IMG/VR virus record: IMGVR_UViG_3300036846_000259
Span: 1-41,365 of that record
Source: a virus
Length of the DNA: 41,365 bases
Strand: one strand, 5' to 3'
Numbering within the stretch: the stretch's first letter is position 1; every line of letters starts with the position of its first letter. The position numbers and the translations under genes are program-made. Below, piece after piece: positions 25,194 through 32,365 of this stretch. The notes under the pieces are model-generated. The model was not told the origin of the DNA. It did no database searches and was given only the letters and a program-made list of their open reading frames with translations.

Positions 25194-25238
25194 TCTGTAC
25201 ATCAATTACCCCGGCGTAACATATGGGAGATGTACAGA
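25194..25238 (+). promoter_or_regulatory. 10-bp inverted repeat framing the AraC-like gene leader
   Basis: TCTGTACATC (25194-25203) and its exact complement GATGTACAGA (25229-25238) are 25 bases apart and end one base before the AraC-like start codon at 25240. The ribosome site GGGAG (25225-25229) lies in the loop and stem edge. It can be a pair of operator half-sites for autoregulation, or an RNA hairpin that controls translation. Confidence 0.55.
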
Positions 25239-25239
25239 A

Positions 25240-25599
25240 ATGAACCAGCAGCCGTCCCCGATGATGGTGGCCCGATGTGCTCGGGCGATGCAGTACATGG
25301 ACGCGCATTTAGGAGAAACGATCACACTGGCGCATCTCGCGAACGCGATGGACGTGAGCAATGATCGGCGCGTCTACGAGGCGTTTAGCATGTGTCTGGG
25401 CAAGTCGCCGACCGTCGCGCTGCGCGAGAAGCGGCTGATCAAGATCCGCGAGAAGCTGTTGAATCCAGATCACGCGATCAACGTGAAGGCGGCTCGTTGT
25501 AAGTACGGCCTCTTCCACGGCGGCGAGTTCGCGCAGCATTACTTTGCGCTATTCGGTGAAAAACCGTCCGATACGTTGAGGCGCGGCAAGGGCCGATAA
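25240..25599 (+). CDS. stand-alone AraC-type HTH transcription regulator
   Basis: A 119-residue protein that is only the AraC DNA-binding domain with two helix-turn-helix units. Unit 1 is around ITLAHLANAMDVSNDRRVYEA (split as ITLAHLANAMDVSN and DRRVYEA), with the usual middle FSMCLGKSPTVALREKRLIK. Unit 2 is around AARCKYGLFHGGEFAQHYFALFG and the signature end EKPSDTLRR. The usual ligand-binding domain is missing. It sits alone between the late operon and the early control region, so it may control the switch between them (inference). The inverted repeat before its start suggests self-control. Confidence 0.85.
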   Translation: MNQQPSPMMVARCARAMQYMDAHLGETITLAHLANAMDVSNDRRVYEAFSMCLGKSPTVALREKRLIKIREKLLNPDHAINVKAARCKYGLFHGGEFAQHYFALFGEKPSDTLRRGKGR

Positions 25600-25607
25600 A
25601 AAGAATT

Positions 25608-25623
25608 CGTATCGGAATTCCGA
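25608..25623. promoter_or_regulatory. candidate operator palindrome, copy 1
   Basis: CGTATCGGAATTCCGA contains the perfect 12-base palindrome TCGGAATTCCGA. The same 16 bases with one change (A to G) occur at 35882-35897, again in an intergenic leader. Two copies at the heads of two operons suggest one regulator. Confidence 0.55.
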
Positions 25624-25926
25624 CGGTCTGCATTGACGGATTTCCGCTATGAATTGCGGCTCGAATCGGTGAATTTTCGGATACGCTTGATGCGTCATGC
25701 GGGTAGTAGAAGAGCGCGGCCCGCCGCGTACGCGGGCGACACATGTAGTTGATTTGCGGATGTTATTGCCATCCTCCCCCATAGCTGCCACAAATCGCGA
25801 CATTCAGCCGCCACATCTTCACTGCATCGACAATACACTTACTAACATCATTCCGCGAGCATAGCCCGCTACAAGTGCGTCGTTACTGAGTTACTGCCAA
25901 CTACCTGAAAACAGGGCACTAAGCAC

Positions 25927-25955
25927 TTGACGGCTTTTTTGGGCGGGCGTATATT
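25927..25955 (+). promoter_or_regulatory. sigma70-type promoter for the early operon
   Basis: TTGACG (25927-25932), a 17-base spacer and TATATT (25950-25955) give a near-consensus promoter with transcription expected from about 25962. The first gene downstream starts at 26057, leaving a leader of about 95 bases. Confidence 0.75.
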
Positions 25956-26056
25956 CTCAATTGCAACGGGACGCGCCGACAGACGGCAAACACCTTCCAG
26001 GCGCGAGGATGACCCAGACAACGAAGCGCAGAACTAACACAGGAGATGTGTGTCTC

Positions 26057-26350
26057 ATGGCTCGAACTATTGACGAGAAATTTCCACGGGTGAATACCCG
26101 TATTACGGCGGACACTCTGGCGCGGCTGAATTACGCGTGTCAGATGCGCGAGAAGCGGGAGCCGCGCAGTTGCCCGCAAGGTACGATTCTGATCGAACTC
26201 ATCGCGGAGCATCTGCCGCCCGCGCCCGCCGATGCGGAGTTCGCGGAGGTGCCGCCGCGCAAGAAGGCACCGAAGAGTATCGCCGTCAAGCGCGGTCGTC
26301 CGCCGAAGACGGAGAAGGCGGCAAAAGCGGAGACGGCGCTCTCGGCATGA
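26057..26350 (+). CDS. ribbon-helix-helix-like protein with AT-hook
   Basis: A 97-residue basic protein. PRVNTRITADTLARLNYAC followed by PQGTILIELIAEHL has the strand-helix-helix pattern of small DNA-binding repressors. Near the end, KRGRPPKTEKA is an AT-hook-type motif. It is the first gene after the strong promoter, so it may regulate the early operon, including its own gene. AGGAG lies about 11 bases before ATG 26057. An in-frame ATG at 26009 would add 16 residues and is an alternative. The function is inferred. Confidence 0.65.
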   Translation: MARTIDEKFPRVNTRITADTLARLNYACQMREKREPRSCPQGTILIELIAEHLPPAPADAEFAEVPPRKKAPKSIAVKRGRPPKTEKAAKAETALSA

Positions 26351-26556
26351 CGGCGTATATCCAGAGCGCGTTCGAGCGGGAACTCTTCGGCGTGCGCTGC
26401 GATCAGTGCCGAAGAGTCCCCGGCGTGCGGCTCTTCGACGGCGTGTGGGTCTGCAATGACTGCGCCGTCGTACTGTCGGATCGACTGACCGCAGAGCAAA
26501 TGGGGATCAGCAAGTTAAAGGGGAGGAGAAGCAATGGATCATCGAGTCCGAAATAG
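26347..26556 (+). CDS. zinc-ribbon small protein
   Basis: A 69-residue protein in a four-base ATGA overlap with the gene before. CDQCRRVPGVRLFDGVWVC and NDCA make a CxxC...CxxC zinc ribbon. The end overlaps the start of the exonuclease gene by 23 bases. Role unknown; it may assist the recombination proteins that follow. Confidence 0.65.
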   Translation: MTAYIQSAFERELFGVRCDQCRRVPGVRLFDGVWVCNDCAVVLSDRLTAEQMGISKLKGRRSNGSSSPK

Positions 26557-27514
26557 TCTGATGACCGGATCGCGCGTTCCGGCGATCTTCGGCGTGCATC
26601 CGTTCATGACGGCGTGGGATGTCTGGAATCACTACAAGGGCGGCGGCGAGATCGAGGATACGCCGGATTCGCACATGATTCTGGGAACGTGCCTGGAGCC
26701 GGGGATCATCGACGCGGCGGGGCGCATTCTCGGATGCGAGATCATCCCGAATCGCGCCACGTTGCGCCATCCGACGCTTCCGCTCGTCGGCGGCACGCCC
26801 GACGGATGGGTCAAGGGCGACGATACCGTCGTCGAGGTGAAGGTCGTCGGCTCGGATCGCTGGAAGGACTGGGGCCACGAAGCCGACGAGGCTCCGCTCT
26901 TCGTGCAGCTTCAGTGCATCTGGTACATGCTGCTGCTCGGCTTCAGCAAGTGTCTCGTCGCCGCGCTCGTCGGCGGCTGGCTACGCTTCTACACGTTCAC
27001 GCGCGACGAGGAAGTCGAGAAGGTCATGGTGGCGCGGGTCGGCGAATGGTGGGAGCGGTACATCATCGGCGACGAGATGCCCGCGATGGGAGCCAGCCGC
27101 GAAGCCGCGCAGTGGCTCCAGCGGATGCACCCGATGCACTTTCCGCCGATCCGCGAGGCGACCCCCGAAGAGGCGCAACTGCTCAACGCTTACCTTGTGG
27201 TACGGATCGCGGAGAAGAAGCTCGCCACGGAGCGCGACACGTACGAGAACCTGATCAAGCAAGCCATCGGCGACGACGAGGGGCTGCGATGGGGAGAGCG
27301 CGGTCGATTCACTTGGCGCAAGCCGAAAGACTCCAGCGTGATCGACTACAAGCCGATGGCGATCGGGCTTCTGCACGAGTTCGTGAAAGATCCGGCGCAG
27401 CGTCAGGAGCGCGAGGAGTTCTACACGCACCCGAAGCCGAACGTGCGCCGGATTCACATCAGCCATCCGTCACTCGCGGAAGCGGCGGCGGAAGCGAAAG
27501 AGGTCGCGGCATGA
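26534..27514 (+). CDS. YqaJ-family viral recombinase (exonuclease)
   Basis: A 326-residue nuclease with a YqaJ domain. GSRVPAIFGVHPFMTAWDVW, EPGIIDAAGRILGC (Glu55), GGTPDGWV (Asp90), VVEVKVV (Glu101, Lys103) and VQLQCIWYML (Gln125-127) are the PD-(D/E)XK core in order. Like lambda exonuclease, such enzymes degrade one strand and leave 3' single strands for an annealase. The RecT gene follows with a four-base overlap, which is the classic pair. GGGGAGGAG precedes ATG 26534. The C-terminal 100 residues form a helical tail with ERDTYENLIKQAIGDD. Confidence 0.9.
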   Translation: MDHRVRNSLMTGSRVPAIFGVHPFMTAWDVWNHYKGGGEIEDTPDSHMILGTCLEPGIIDAAGRILGCEIIPNRATLRHPTLPLVGGTPDGWVKGDDTVVEVKVVGSDRWKDWGHEADEAPLFVQLQCIWYMLLLGFSKCLVAALVGGWLRFYTFTRDEEVEKVMVARVGEWWERYIIGDEMPAMGASREAAQWLQRMHPMHFPPIREATPEEAQLLNAYLVVRIAEKKLATERDTYENLIKQAIGDDEGLRWGERGRFTWRKPKDSSVIDYKPMAIGLLHEFVKDPAQRQEREEFYTHPKPNVRRIHISHPSLAEAAAEAKEVAA

Positions 27515-28467
27515 ACCCGCAAGCACCGATCACCGATCCCGGCGTGAAGAAGGAACTGATCGACGCCGCGACGGAGCAACTCGCCCGCCAGCCGCGCACG
27601 CTGCGCGATCTGATTCAGGGGCCGGAATTCAAGGGTGCCCTAAAGGCCGTGTTGCCGCGCACGATCACGCCGGAACGCTTCGTGCGCGTCACGCTCACGG
27701 CGATGCTGCGCGTGCCCGCTCTCGCCGACTGCTCGAAGGAGACTGTCTTCCGATGTCTGCTCGATCTGAGCGCGTTCGGCCTGGAACCGGACGGGCGGCG
27801 GGCGCATCTGATCCCGTTCAAGAACAACAAAATGTGCCAGTGCGGCCACGAGATGGACACGCACAAGGGGCAGCAGTGCAGCAAGTGCGAGTGTAAGCAG
27901 CGGCGGACGCTGGTCGAATGCACGCTGATCATCGACTACAAGGGCTTGGCTGAACTCGTGCGCCGATCCGGCGACGTGAGCTACATTCACGCCGACGTGG
28001 TCTACGACAAGGACGAATGGAGCTACAGCTACGGCACCGACGCGCATCTGAAGCACAAGATCGGCGTGGATCGCGGCACGAAGAAGATCGCGTATTACAG
28101 CTTCGTCAAGCTGAAGGACGGGAGCGAAGACTTCATCGTGCTCACGCCGACCGAAGTCGAGAAGATCCGCCAGCGGAGCAAGTCGCCGGATAACGGCCCG
28201 TGGGCGACCGACTACGACGAGATGGGCAAGAAGAGCGCGTTCCGCCGCCACTCGAAGTGGTTGCCGCTCTCGCCCGAAGTGCGCGATGCGGTCGAGCGCG
28301 ACGACGAGGCCGTCGATATCAGCGGCTGGAGCGAACTGATGACGGGCGACGAGCCACAGAAGCGCCTCACCGCGCGGGACACGATCATGAACGCGCCCAG
28401 TTTCGCGCATGACGCCGGGGCCGATCCCGCGCAGCCCGCCGACGCGCCGACAACCAAAGCGGAGTAA
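27511..28467 (+). CDS. recT: RecT single-strand annealing protein with inserted zinc knuckle
   Basis: A 318-residue RecT family annealase. The core is clear: LKAVLPRTITPERFVRVTLT, FRCLLDLSAFGLEPD, RRAHLIPF, IIDYKGLAELVRRSG, and KSAFRRHSKWLPLSPE. RecT pairs single strands from the exonuclease with homologous DNA. Between RRAHLIPF and ECTLIIDYKGL, where RecT usually has a short loop, residues about 107-130 insert a zinc knuckle: Cys109, Cys111, His113, His118, Cys123, Cys126, Cys128. The C-terminal 50 residues are low-complexity Asp/Ala/Pro. ATG 27511 overlaps the previous stop (ATGA). Confidence 0.9.
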   Translation: MNPQAPITDPGVKKELIDAATEQLARQPRTLRDLIQGPEFKGALKAVLPRTITPERFVRVTLTAMLRVPALADCSKETVFRCLLDLSAFGLEPDGRRAHLIPFKNNKMCQCGHEMDTHKGQQCSKCECKQRRTLVECTLIIDYKGLAELVRRSGDVSYIHADVVYDKDEWSYSYGTDAHLKHKIGVDRGTKKIAYYSFVKLKDGSEDFIVLTPTEVEKIRQRSKSPDNGPWATDYDEMGKKSAFRRHSKWLPLSPEVRDAVERDDEAVDISGWSELMTGDEPQKRLTARDTIMNAPSFAHDAGADPAQPADAPTTKAE

Positions 28468-28473
28468 GACGAC

Positions 28474-28671
28474 ATGCAGACGACGTTCGAGCAGGACTGC
28501 GTCCGCGTCACGTTCACGCGCGACGAGTACGACAGGTTGATGATCCTTCTCGGCTATGCTACGGGCGCGGCGGCGGGCGATAAGGGGATCTTATTGACGC
28601 TGCTTCGATTCGTCAACGCGATCAACCGGGGCAATCCGAACTTCACGCCCTACAAGGTGCCGGAAGCATGA
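28474..28671 (+). CDS. small hypothetical early protein
   Basis: A 65-residue protein following recT by six bases and overlapping the next gene by four. VRVTFTRDEYDRLMILLGYA suggests a strand and helix; no metal site. Its place directly after recT hints at a helper, but nothing in the sequence proves it. Confidence 0.6.
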   Translation: MQTTFEQDCVRVTFTRDEYDRLMILLGYATGAAAGDKGILLTLLRFVNAINRGNPNFTPYKVPEA

Positions 28672-28895
28672 GATACATCCGAATGGGGCGGAAGCACGTT
28701 CCGGCGTTCCTCTGCGAGTCGCCGCTCGACGCGCCAAAGGGGGCGTGCCCGCATTGTGGCGGCTCTGGCTCGATCCCAGAGAGCATCGACGACGAAAGAT
28801 ACGACGTGCTGGTGCCGTGCGTCTGGTGTCAGGAGTACTGCAAAGCGTGCGCCGACTGGGTGAAGAAGAGCGGCCACGAGTGCAAGGGGAAGTGA
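28668..28895 (+). CDS. zinc-finger small protein (DnaJ-like CxxCxGxG)
   Basis: A 75-residue protein in an ATGA overlap with the gene before. It has CPHCGGSGSI, a DnaJ-type CxxCxGxG repeat, paired with CVWCQEYCKAC and a C-terminal HEC. So it likely binds one or two zinc ions. Role unknown. Confidence 0.65.
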   Translation: MRYIRMGRKHVPAFLCESPLDAPKGACPHCGGSGSIPESIDDERYDVLVPCVWCQEYCKACADWVKKSGHECKGK

Positions 28896-29179
28896 TGTCC
28901 AAACGGAGCAGCGGCGACGATATCGGCCAGACGAGCATCTCGGGCTATTACCGCGCCGGATATCTCGGCCCGCTCGTGGTCATCGGCGACCGCGTGCAGA
29001 TGCGCCGTCACTTGACGTATTCGGCGGTGCGTTATGCCACATGGGGAACGGTTATCCGCGTACGTGGCATGGGCCGCGCGGTCGTGACGTGGGACGACGG
29101 GCAGACATTCACTCACGAAACCAAAGAACTGCAATTTGAGAAGCACGGCCATGCGCCGTTGGAGAAACCCGATGCCTGA
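28895..29179 (+). CDS. small SH3/KOW-like beta protein
   Basis: A 94-residue protein beginning at the base where the previous stop ends. GDRVQMRR, TWGTVIRVRGMGRAVVTWDD and the final strand look like a small SH3-like barrel (KOW pattern), often an RNA or protein contact domain. AAGGGGA lies just upstream. Function unknown. Confidence 0.6.
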   Translation: MSKRSSGDDIGQTSISGYYRAGYLGPLVVIGDRVQMRRHLTYSAVRYATWGTVIRVRGMGRAVVTWDDGQTFTHETKELQFEKHGHAPLEKPDA

Positions 29180-29366
29180 TCTAAAGGAAGGAAGAATCTA
29201 CAGCTGGCGACAGACTGCTCTCGCGGCAGTGACCGATATCAACGCGGCGTGTGCGCCACAGGAATATCCGTCGAATGCAACCGTCGAGCATCTGCGCGAC
29301 GGCATCCGCAACTTGGAGCGAGCAATCGAACAGATCGAACACAACGTGGCGTGGGGGGACGCATGA
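29172..29366 (+). CDS. small helical hypothetical protein
   Basis: A 64-residue protein with GGAG seven bases before ATG 29172. The C-terminal part EHLRDGIRNLERAIEQIEHN is a long amphipathic helix. It overlaps its neighbours on both sides by a few bases. No family recognised. Confidence 0.55.
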   Translation: MPDLKEGRIYSWRQTALAAVTDINAACAPQEYPSNATVEHLRDGIRNLERAIEQIEHNVAWGDA

Positions 29367-29572
29367 CGAAGATCACCAAAGAGAAGCGGCTGAAGCGCGA
29401 GACGGCGGCGACGGTGCGGCTGCGCCCGATCATCGTCGAACTGTTCCCGTTCTACGTCGGCGTGCGCGTGAAAGGCACGCGCGAGTTCCACGCCGTGCCG
29501 TGGGACGCGATCCTCGATCTGGGCCGGAAGATCGACGCCCGCGAGACGCTGGCGGCGAAGCGAGGCGCGTGA
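29363..29572 (+). CDS. small basic hypothetical protein
   Basis: A 69-residue protein with a very basic N-terminus (KITKEKRLKRE) and a strand pair around LRPIIVELFPFYVGVRVKG. It starts in an ATGA overlap. A DNA- or RNA-binding role is possible only on charge grounds. Confidence 0.6.
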   Translation: MTKITKEKRLKRETAATVRLRPIIVELFPFYVGVRVKGTREFHAVPWDAILDLGRKIDARETLAAKRGA

Positions 29573-29733
29573 TGCATCAGTGGACCTTCACCGCGCTTGG
29601 ACTGACCTCGCGCGTCGAGACGTGCGAGAAATGCGGACTACTCCGCATCGTGACGTTGAGCGGCGAATACTACTTCACGCGCATCGACGCGCAGCACGCG
29701 GCGTGTCCGTCGCCGTATCGGGAGATGGCATGA
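29572..29733 (+). CDS. tiny zinc-binding protein
   Basis: A 53-residue protein starting on the last base of the previous stop. The CEKCG knuckle and a later AACPS give three cysteines, with two histidines elsewhere. It probably binds zinc. Role unknown. Confidence 0.55.
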   Translation: MHQWTFTALGLTSRVETCEKCGLLRIVTLSGEYYFTRIDAQHAACPSPYREMA

Positions 29734-29972
29734 AACTGATCGAGACGCAGTGGCACGAGTTCCGGCGGCGAGTGATGCCGAAGGATGCGGGCGACGTGCA
29801 GCTAATCGAGATGCGGCGTGCGTTCTTCGCGGGCGCATGGGCGTACTACGCGCTCGTGATGAACGTTCTCGACGTGGGCGAGGAAGCGACCGCACGGGAT
29901 CTCGAAATCATGGCCGCGCTCGACGCCGAGATGCGCGAGTTCGCGGAGCGCGTGAAGAGAGGGGAAGCATGA
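29730..29972 (+). CDS. small helical phage protein
   Basis: An 80-residue protein in an ATGA overlap. The region MRRAFFAGAWAYYALVMNVL followed by ATARDLEIMAALDAEMREFAERV is typical of a small helical protein seen in many phages, of unknown role. No transmembrane segment is certain. Confidence 0.6.
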   Translation: MKLIETQWHEFRRRVMPKDAGDVQLIEMRRAFFAGAWAYYALVMNVLDVGEEATARDLEIMAALDAEMREFAERVKRGEA

Positions 29973-30175
29973 GGACCGAACGCGTGATGCATCGCGTCGA
30001 GGGCGGCGATACGGGCATGTGCCACTGCGGATTGCGGCGGGCGTACGTCGCGTTCGTGACGTCGGTGAGGAAGAATCGCTTCGGGCTTTTTCATCCGGTG
30101 ACGACTCAGCGCTCGTTCTGCACGCAGCACGGGAAGAGCTACGCGGCACAGTTCAATCTGGAGATGCCGAAATGA
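29969..30175 (+). CDS. small Cys/His protein
   Basis: A 68-residue basic protein with a CHCG pair near residue 18 and FCTQHGKSY near the end, so a four-ligand metal site is possible. It overlaps both neighbours by four bases. Unknown role. Confidence 0.55.
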   Translation: MRTERVMHRVEGGDTGMCHCGLRRAYVAFVTSVRKNRFGLFHPVTTQRSFCTQHGKSYAAQFNLEMPK

Positions 30176-30402
30176 AGCGGTTGTCACTGTCGGCGGCGAG
30201 ACGATGCGAGACGGCGGCAACCAAGCGATGCAAGTGCCGATGCGGCGGGCTGCTGCACGGCAAGCTACGCGGCGACGACGCGGAGTTCTTCAAGGGCTTG
30301 CCGCGCGACGATCCGCATCACGCGAAGCCGAAGCGGGTGCCCGTGAAGCGCGTACTGAAGCGCGACCGCGTGCCGCCATTGTTCGAGGGGCTGGATGGCT
30401 GA
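30172..30402 (+). CDS. small basic zinc-knuckle protein
   Basis: A 76-residue protein with KRCKCRCGG (three close cysteines and an earlier one at RRCE) and an Arg/Lys-rich second half. It resembles knuckles that bind nucleic acid. The end overlaps the nuclease gene by eight bases. Confidence 0.55.
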   Translation: MKRLSLSAARRCETAATKRCKCRCGGLLHGKLRGDDAEFFKGLPRDDPHHAKPKRVPVKRVLKRDRVPPLFEGLDG

Positions 30403-30937
30403 TTACATCGAGATCAAGCTCGAACCTCACGAAGTCGCGCTGGCGTTCTTTAACGCCTTCCACGACATCCGCGAATCGCGACGTCAAGGATTGAAGCATC
30501 GCGGCGGCGTGGCGCGTCGAGCGGCGTCCATCTGGGATTACAACATCGACGGTCGCGGCGGCGAGATCGCGGCGGCGAGAGTGTTGAACTGCTACTACTC
30601 CAATCCAACTAATTCGTTCAGTGACGCGGATGTCGGCGGCGTCGAAGTCAAAACACGGCGCGAACATCATTACGACTTGCGCGTGCGGGACACCGATCCC
30701 GACACTACGATCTTTTTGCTCGTGACGGGCAAGGCATGGGAGGGATACCGCGTCCACGGCTGGATCTATGGTCACGATGCGAAGCAGCCGGAATGGTGGA
30801 ACAACCCCGACGGGAGTGATGAGTTCGGCTTCTTTGTTCCGAAGTCGCAGTTGCGACCGATTGCCGAACTTCCACCAGAGGCAACGCGGTCAATTCAACG
30901 GAGAAAAACGAATGGAAACGGACAGGCGGCTTTATGA
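30395..30937 (+). CDS. PD-(D/E)XK-type endonuclease-like protein
   Basis: A 180-residue protein with a restriction-endonuclease-like core: GRGGEIAAARVLN (Glu57), SDADVGGVEVKT (Asp77 or Asp79, Glu84, Lys86) and the following strand IFLLVTG. The end PKSQLRPIAELP is also seen in phage proteins of this type. It may resolve recombination intermediates or cut host DNA. The active-site order fits the superfamily, but the exact family is not certain. Confidence 0.75.
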   Translation: MADYIEIKLEPHEVALAFFNAFHDIRESRRQGLKHRGGVARRAASIWDYNIDGRGGEIAAARVLNCYYSNPTNSFSDADVGGVEVKTRREHHYDLRVRDTDPDTTIFLLVTGKAWEGYRVHGWIYGHDAKQPEWWNNPDGSDEFGFFVPKSQLRPIAELPPEATRSIQRRKTNGNGQAAL

Positions 30938-31298
30938 GCAAATACGGCGCGTTTTTACCGATGAGGAAATCCGCAAGCTCGGCGAGGATCTCGCGCAGCA
31001 GACCCAAAACCTCATTGACCTTCGAGTGGAGAAGAGCAGTACGCTGGCTGCGCTCTCGGCGCAGATCAAAAGCGTCGAGCAGTCCGTCGGCGAACTGACG
31101 GGCAAGATCAACAACCGATGCGAGATGATCGCGGTCGAAGTGATCGCGATGCTCGACAACCCGCGCCCCGGCATGAAGGCGCTGGTGCGCGTGGACAACA
31201 ACGAGGTTGTGCGCTTCGAGGCGATGACGAGCGCGGAGATGCAAGGGAGCTTCGGCTTTCGCGTGGACGACGGGGACGAAGAGCGCGGTGCGACATGA
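30912..31298 (+). CDS. coiled-coil early protein
   Basis: A 128-residue protein overlapping the nuclease gene by 26 bases. Residues 15-70 form a long heptad helix (EDLAQQTQNLIDLRVEKSS, then SVEQSVGELTGKI). The end has a small strand region VRVDNNEVVRFEAMT. It may be a partner or inhibitor of another phage protein. Unknown family. Confidence 0.6.
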   Translation: METDRRLYEQIRRVFTDEEIRKLGEDLAQQTQNLIDLRVEKSSTLAALSAQIKSVEQSVGELTGKINNRCEMIAVEVIAMLDNPRPGMKALVRVDNNEVVRFEAMTSAEMQGSFGFRVDDGDEERGAT

Positions 31299-31519
31299 CC
31301 GGGGGGATGTTCGTCGAATTTGGCCGTAAGCTCGAAGCGGGCGAATTCTGGCGGCGTGTGCTTTCGCGTAAACAGCAGGACCGCTGGACGGATGAGGCCG
31401 TTCTGGAATGCGGCCATCGCGCATACAAGAATCGAATGCTGCGGGCACTGGGCGATTCGCTTCTGTGTTGGGACTGCTGCGAAGAGTGGCTTAAGAGCAG
31501 GAGGGAAAACGAAAAATGA
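31295..31519 (+). CDS. CGH...CxxC zinc protein, paralogue A
   Basis: A 74-residue protein sharing a layout with the genes at 31516 and 37386: an F-x-R-R start (FWRRVLSR), then LECGH, then a CxxC pair (LCWDCCEEWL). Four ligands suit one zinc ion. Function unknown; small size and multiple copies suggest a phage-specific accessory family. Confidence 0.65.
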   Translation: MTGGMFVEFGRKLEAGEFWRRVLSRKQQDRWTDEAVLECGHRAYKNRMLRALGDSLLCWDCCEEWLKSRRENEK

Positions 31520-31746
31520 CGCGACCAGAGATCATCACCGAAGCGCGACGTAAGCGTGACGCGGGCGACTTCAATCGGCGGATTGCGACGCGGACGCCAC
31601 ACAATCTGCACATGGATTCACTGGCGCTCGACTGCGGGCATGAGGTATTCGATATGCGTCCGCTCGAAGGGCGGGGGCAGGAGCTTCGCTCATGCGACCA
31701 ATGCGCGTCTGAATGGATGCGATCCGAGAAGGTGGATAACGAATGA
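31516..31746 (+). CDS. CGH...CxxC zinc protein, paralogue B
   Basis: A 76-residue protein overlapping paralogue A by four bases. It has FNRRIATRTPH, LDCGHEVFDM and SCDQCASEWM, so it keeps the same spacing of Cys, His and the late CxxC. It is likely a duplicate of its neighbour. Confidence 0.65.
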   Translation: MTRPEIITEARRKRDAGDFNRRIATRTPHNLHMDSLALDCGHEVFDMRPLEGRGQELRSCDQCASEWMRSEKVDNE

Positions 31747-32111
31747 ACGCAACGAACAATACACGGCCAACGGTAGTCTGCCTATGCGGCTCGAACCGCT
31801 TCTGGCGCGACTACATCGAGCAGAACATTCTCTTCACGCTGGCGGGCAACATCGTGATCACGGTCGGCGGCTTCATCACCGACGACGTCGCCGTGCCCTT
31901 CTACATGCGCGTCGAGGCGAGTAGGGAGCAGAAGCAGAAGCTCGACGAACTGCACTTGCGCAAGATCGACATCGCCGACGAGGTGCTGATCTTGAATCGC
32001 AACCAGTACATCGGCGAGAGCACGCGGGCCGAACTGAAGTATGCGCGGGCGCAAGGCAAGCGCGTCCGCTGGCTGGAGCCGCCAAAGTCGGAAGATCTGA
32101 GGGCGCAGTGA
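31743..32111 (+). CDS. nucleoside deoxyribosyltransferase-like protein
   Basis: A 122-residue protein with the pattern of the small nucleoside 2-deoxyribosyltransferase/DUF4406 group: VCLCGSNRFW, GNIVITVGGF, LDELHLRKIDIADEVLIL, YIGESTRAELKYARAQGKRV. The late Glu in GESTRAELKYA would be the family's catalytic region. These proteins act on nucleosides or bind nucleotides, so it could adjust the nucleotide pool or sense a signal. The function is family-level only. Confidence 0.75.
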   Translation: MNATNNTRPTVVCLCGSNRFWRDYIEQNILFTLAGNIVITVGGFITDDVAVPFYMRVEASREQKQKLDELHLRKIDIADEVLILNRNQYIGESTRAELKYARAQGKRVRWLEPPKSEDLRAQ

Positions 32112-32365
32112 TGGAGCGCGGCGAAGTACAGGAACGCCGACCGGATTTTCTGGAGCGGCACTATCTCATCTCGGAACTCGCGACCGCATGGCGCATGTCG
32201 CGGACGACGCTCGTCGAATGGTTCCGCGATGAAGCCGGGGTGATCCGCTTCGGCACGGGGAAATTAAAAAAGGGACGCAAGCGAGTGTACGTCTCGCTTC
32301 GCGTCCCTGAAAGCGTCGCGCGGCGTGTGTACCGCGAACGCACCGGAAAGAATCCGCCGCTATGA
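32111..32365 (+). CDS. excisionase-like HTH protein
   Basis: An about 84-residue basic protein with a MerR/excisionase-type helix-turn-helix: HYLISELATAWRMSRTTLVE, then WFRDEAGVIRFGTGKLKKGRKR. Its gene ends tail-to-tail with integrase, overlapping by six bases, a usual place for an excisionase. A GTG at 32108 is an alternate start. It is the last plus-strand gene of this early operon. The DNA-binding fold is likely; the Xis role is inferred from position. Confidence 0.65.
   Translation: MERGEVQERRPDFLERHYLISELATAWRMSRTTLVEWFRDEAGVIRFGTGKLKKGRKRVYVSLRVPESVARRVYRERTGKNPPL
32262..32307 (-). terminator. intrinsic terminator of the integrase transcript
   Basis: On the minus strand, a stem of 14 pairs with one bulge (arms at 32272-32285 and 32293-32307, loop TGTACGT on the plus strand) is followed directly by TTTTTTAATTT. 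It lies about 55 bases beyond the integrase stop and inside the coding sequence of the converging excisionase-like gene. Confidence 0.8.

Larger units (their letters stand above)
25600..26056. other. non-coding control region before the early operon
   Basis: About 450 bases without a convincing gene, and richer in A and T than the flanks. It holds a 12-base palindrome at 25612-25623, a GCCCGC/GCGGGC inverted repeat near 25725, and the promoter at 25927-25955. Minus-strand frames crossing it have no ribosome site and no recognisable domain. Confidence 0.6.

Noticed and set aside
25549-25803. Minus-strand 84-codon frame in the early control region
   Set aside because: No ribosome site, no family resemblance, and it overlaps the palindrome and the AraC gene end.
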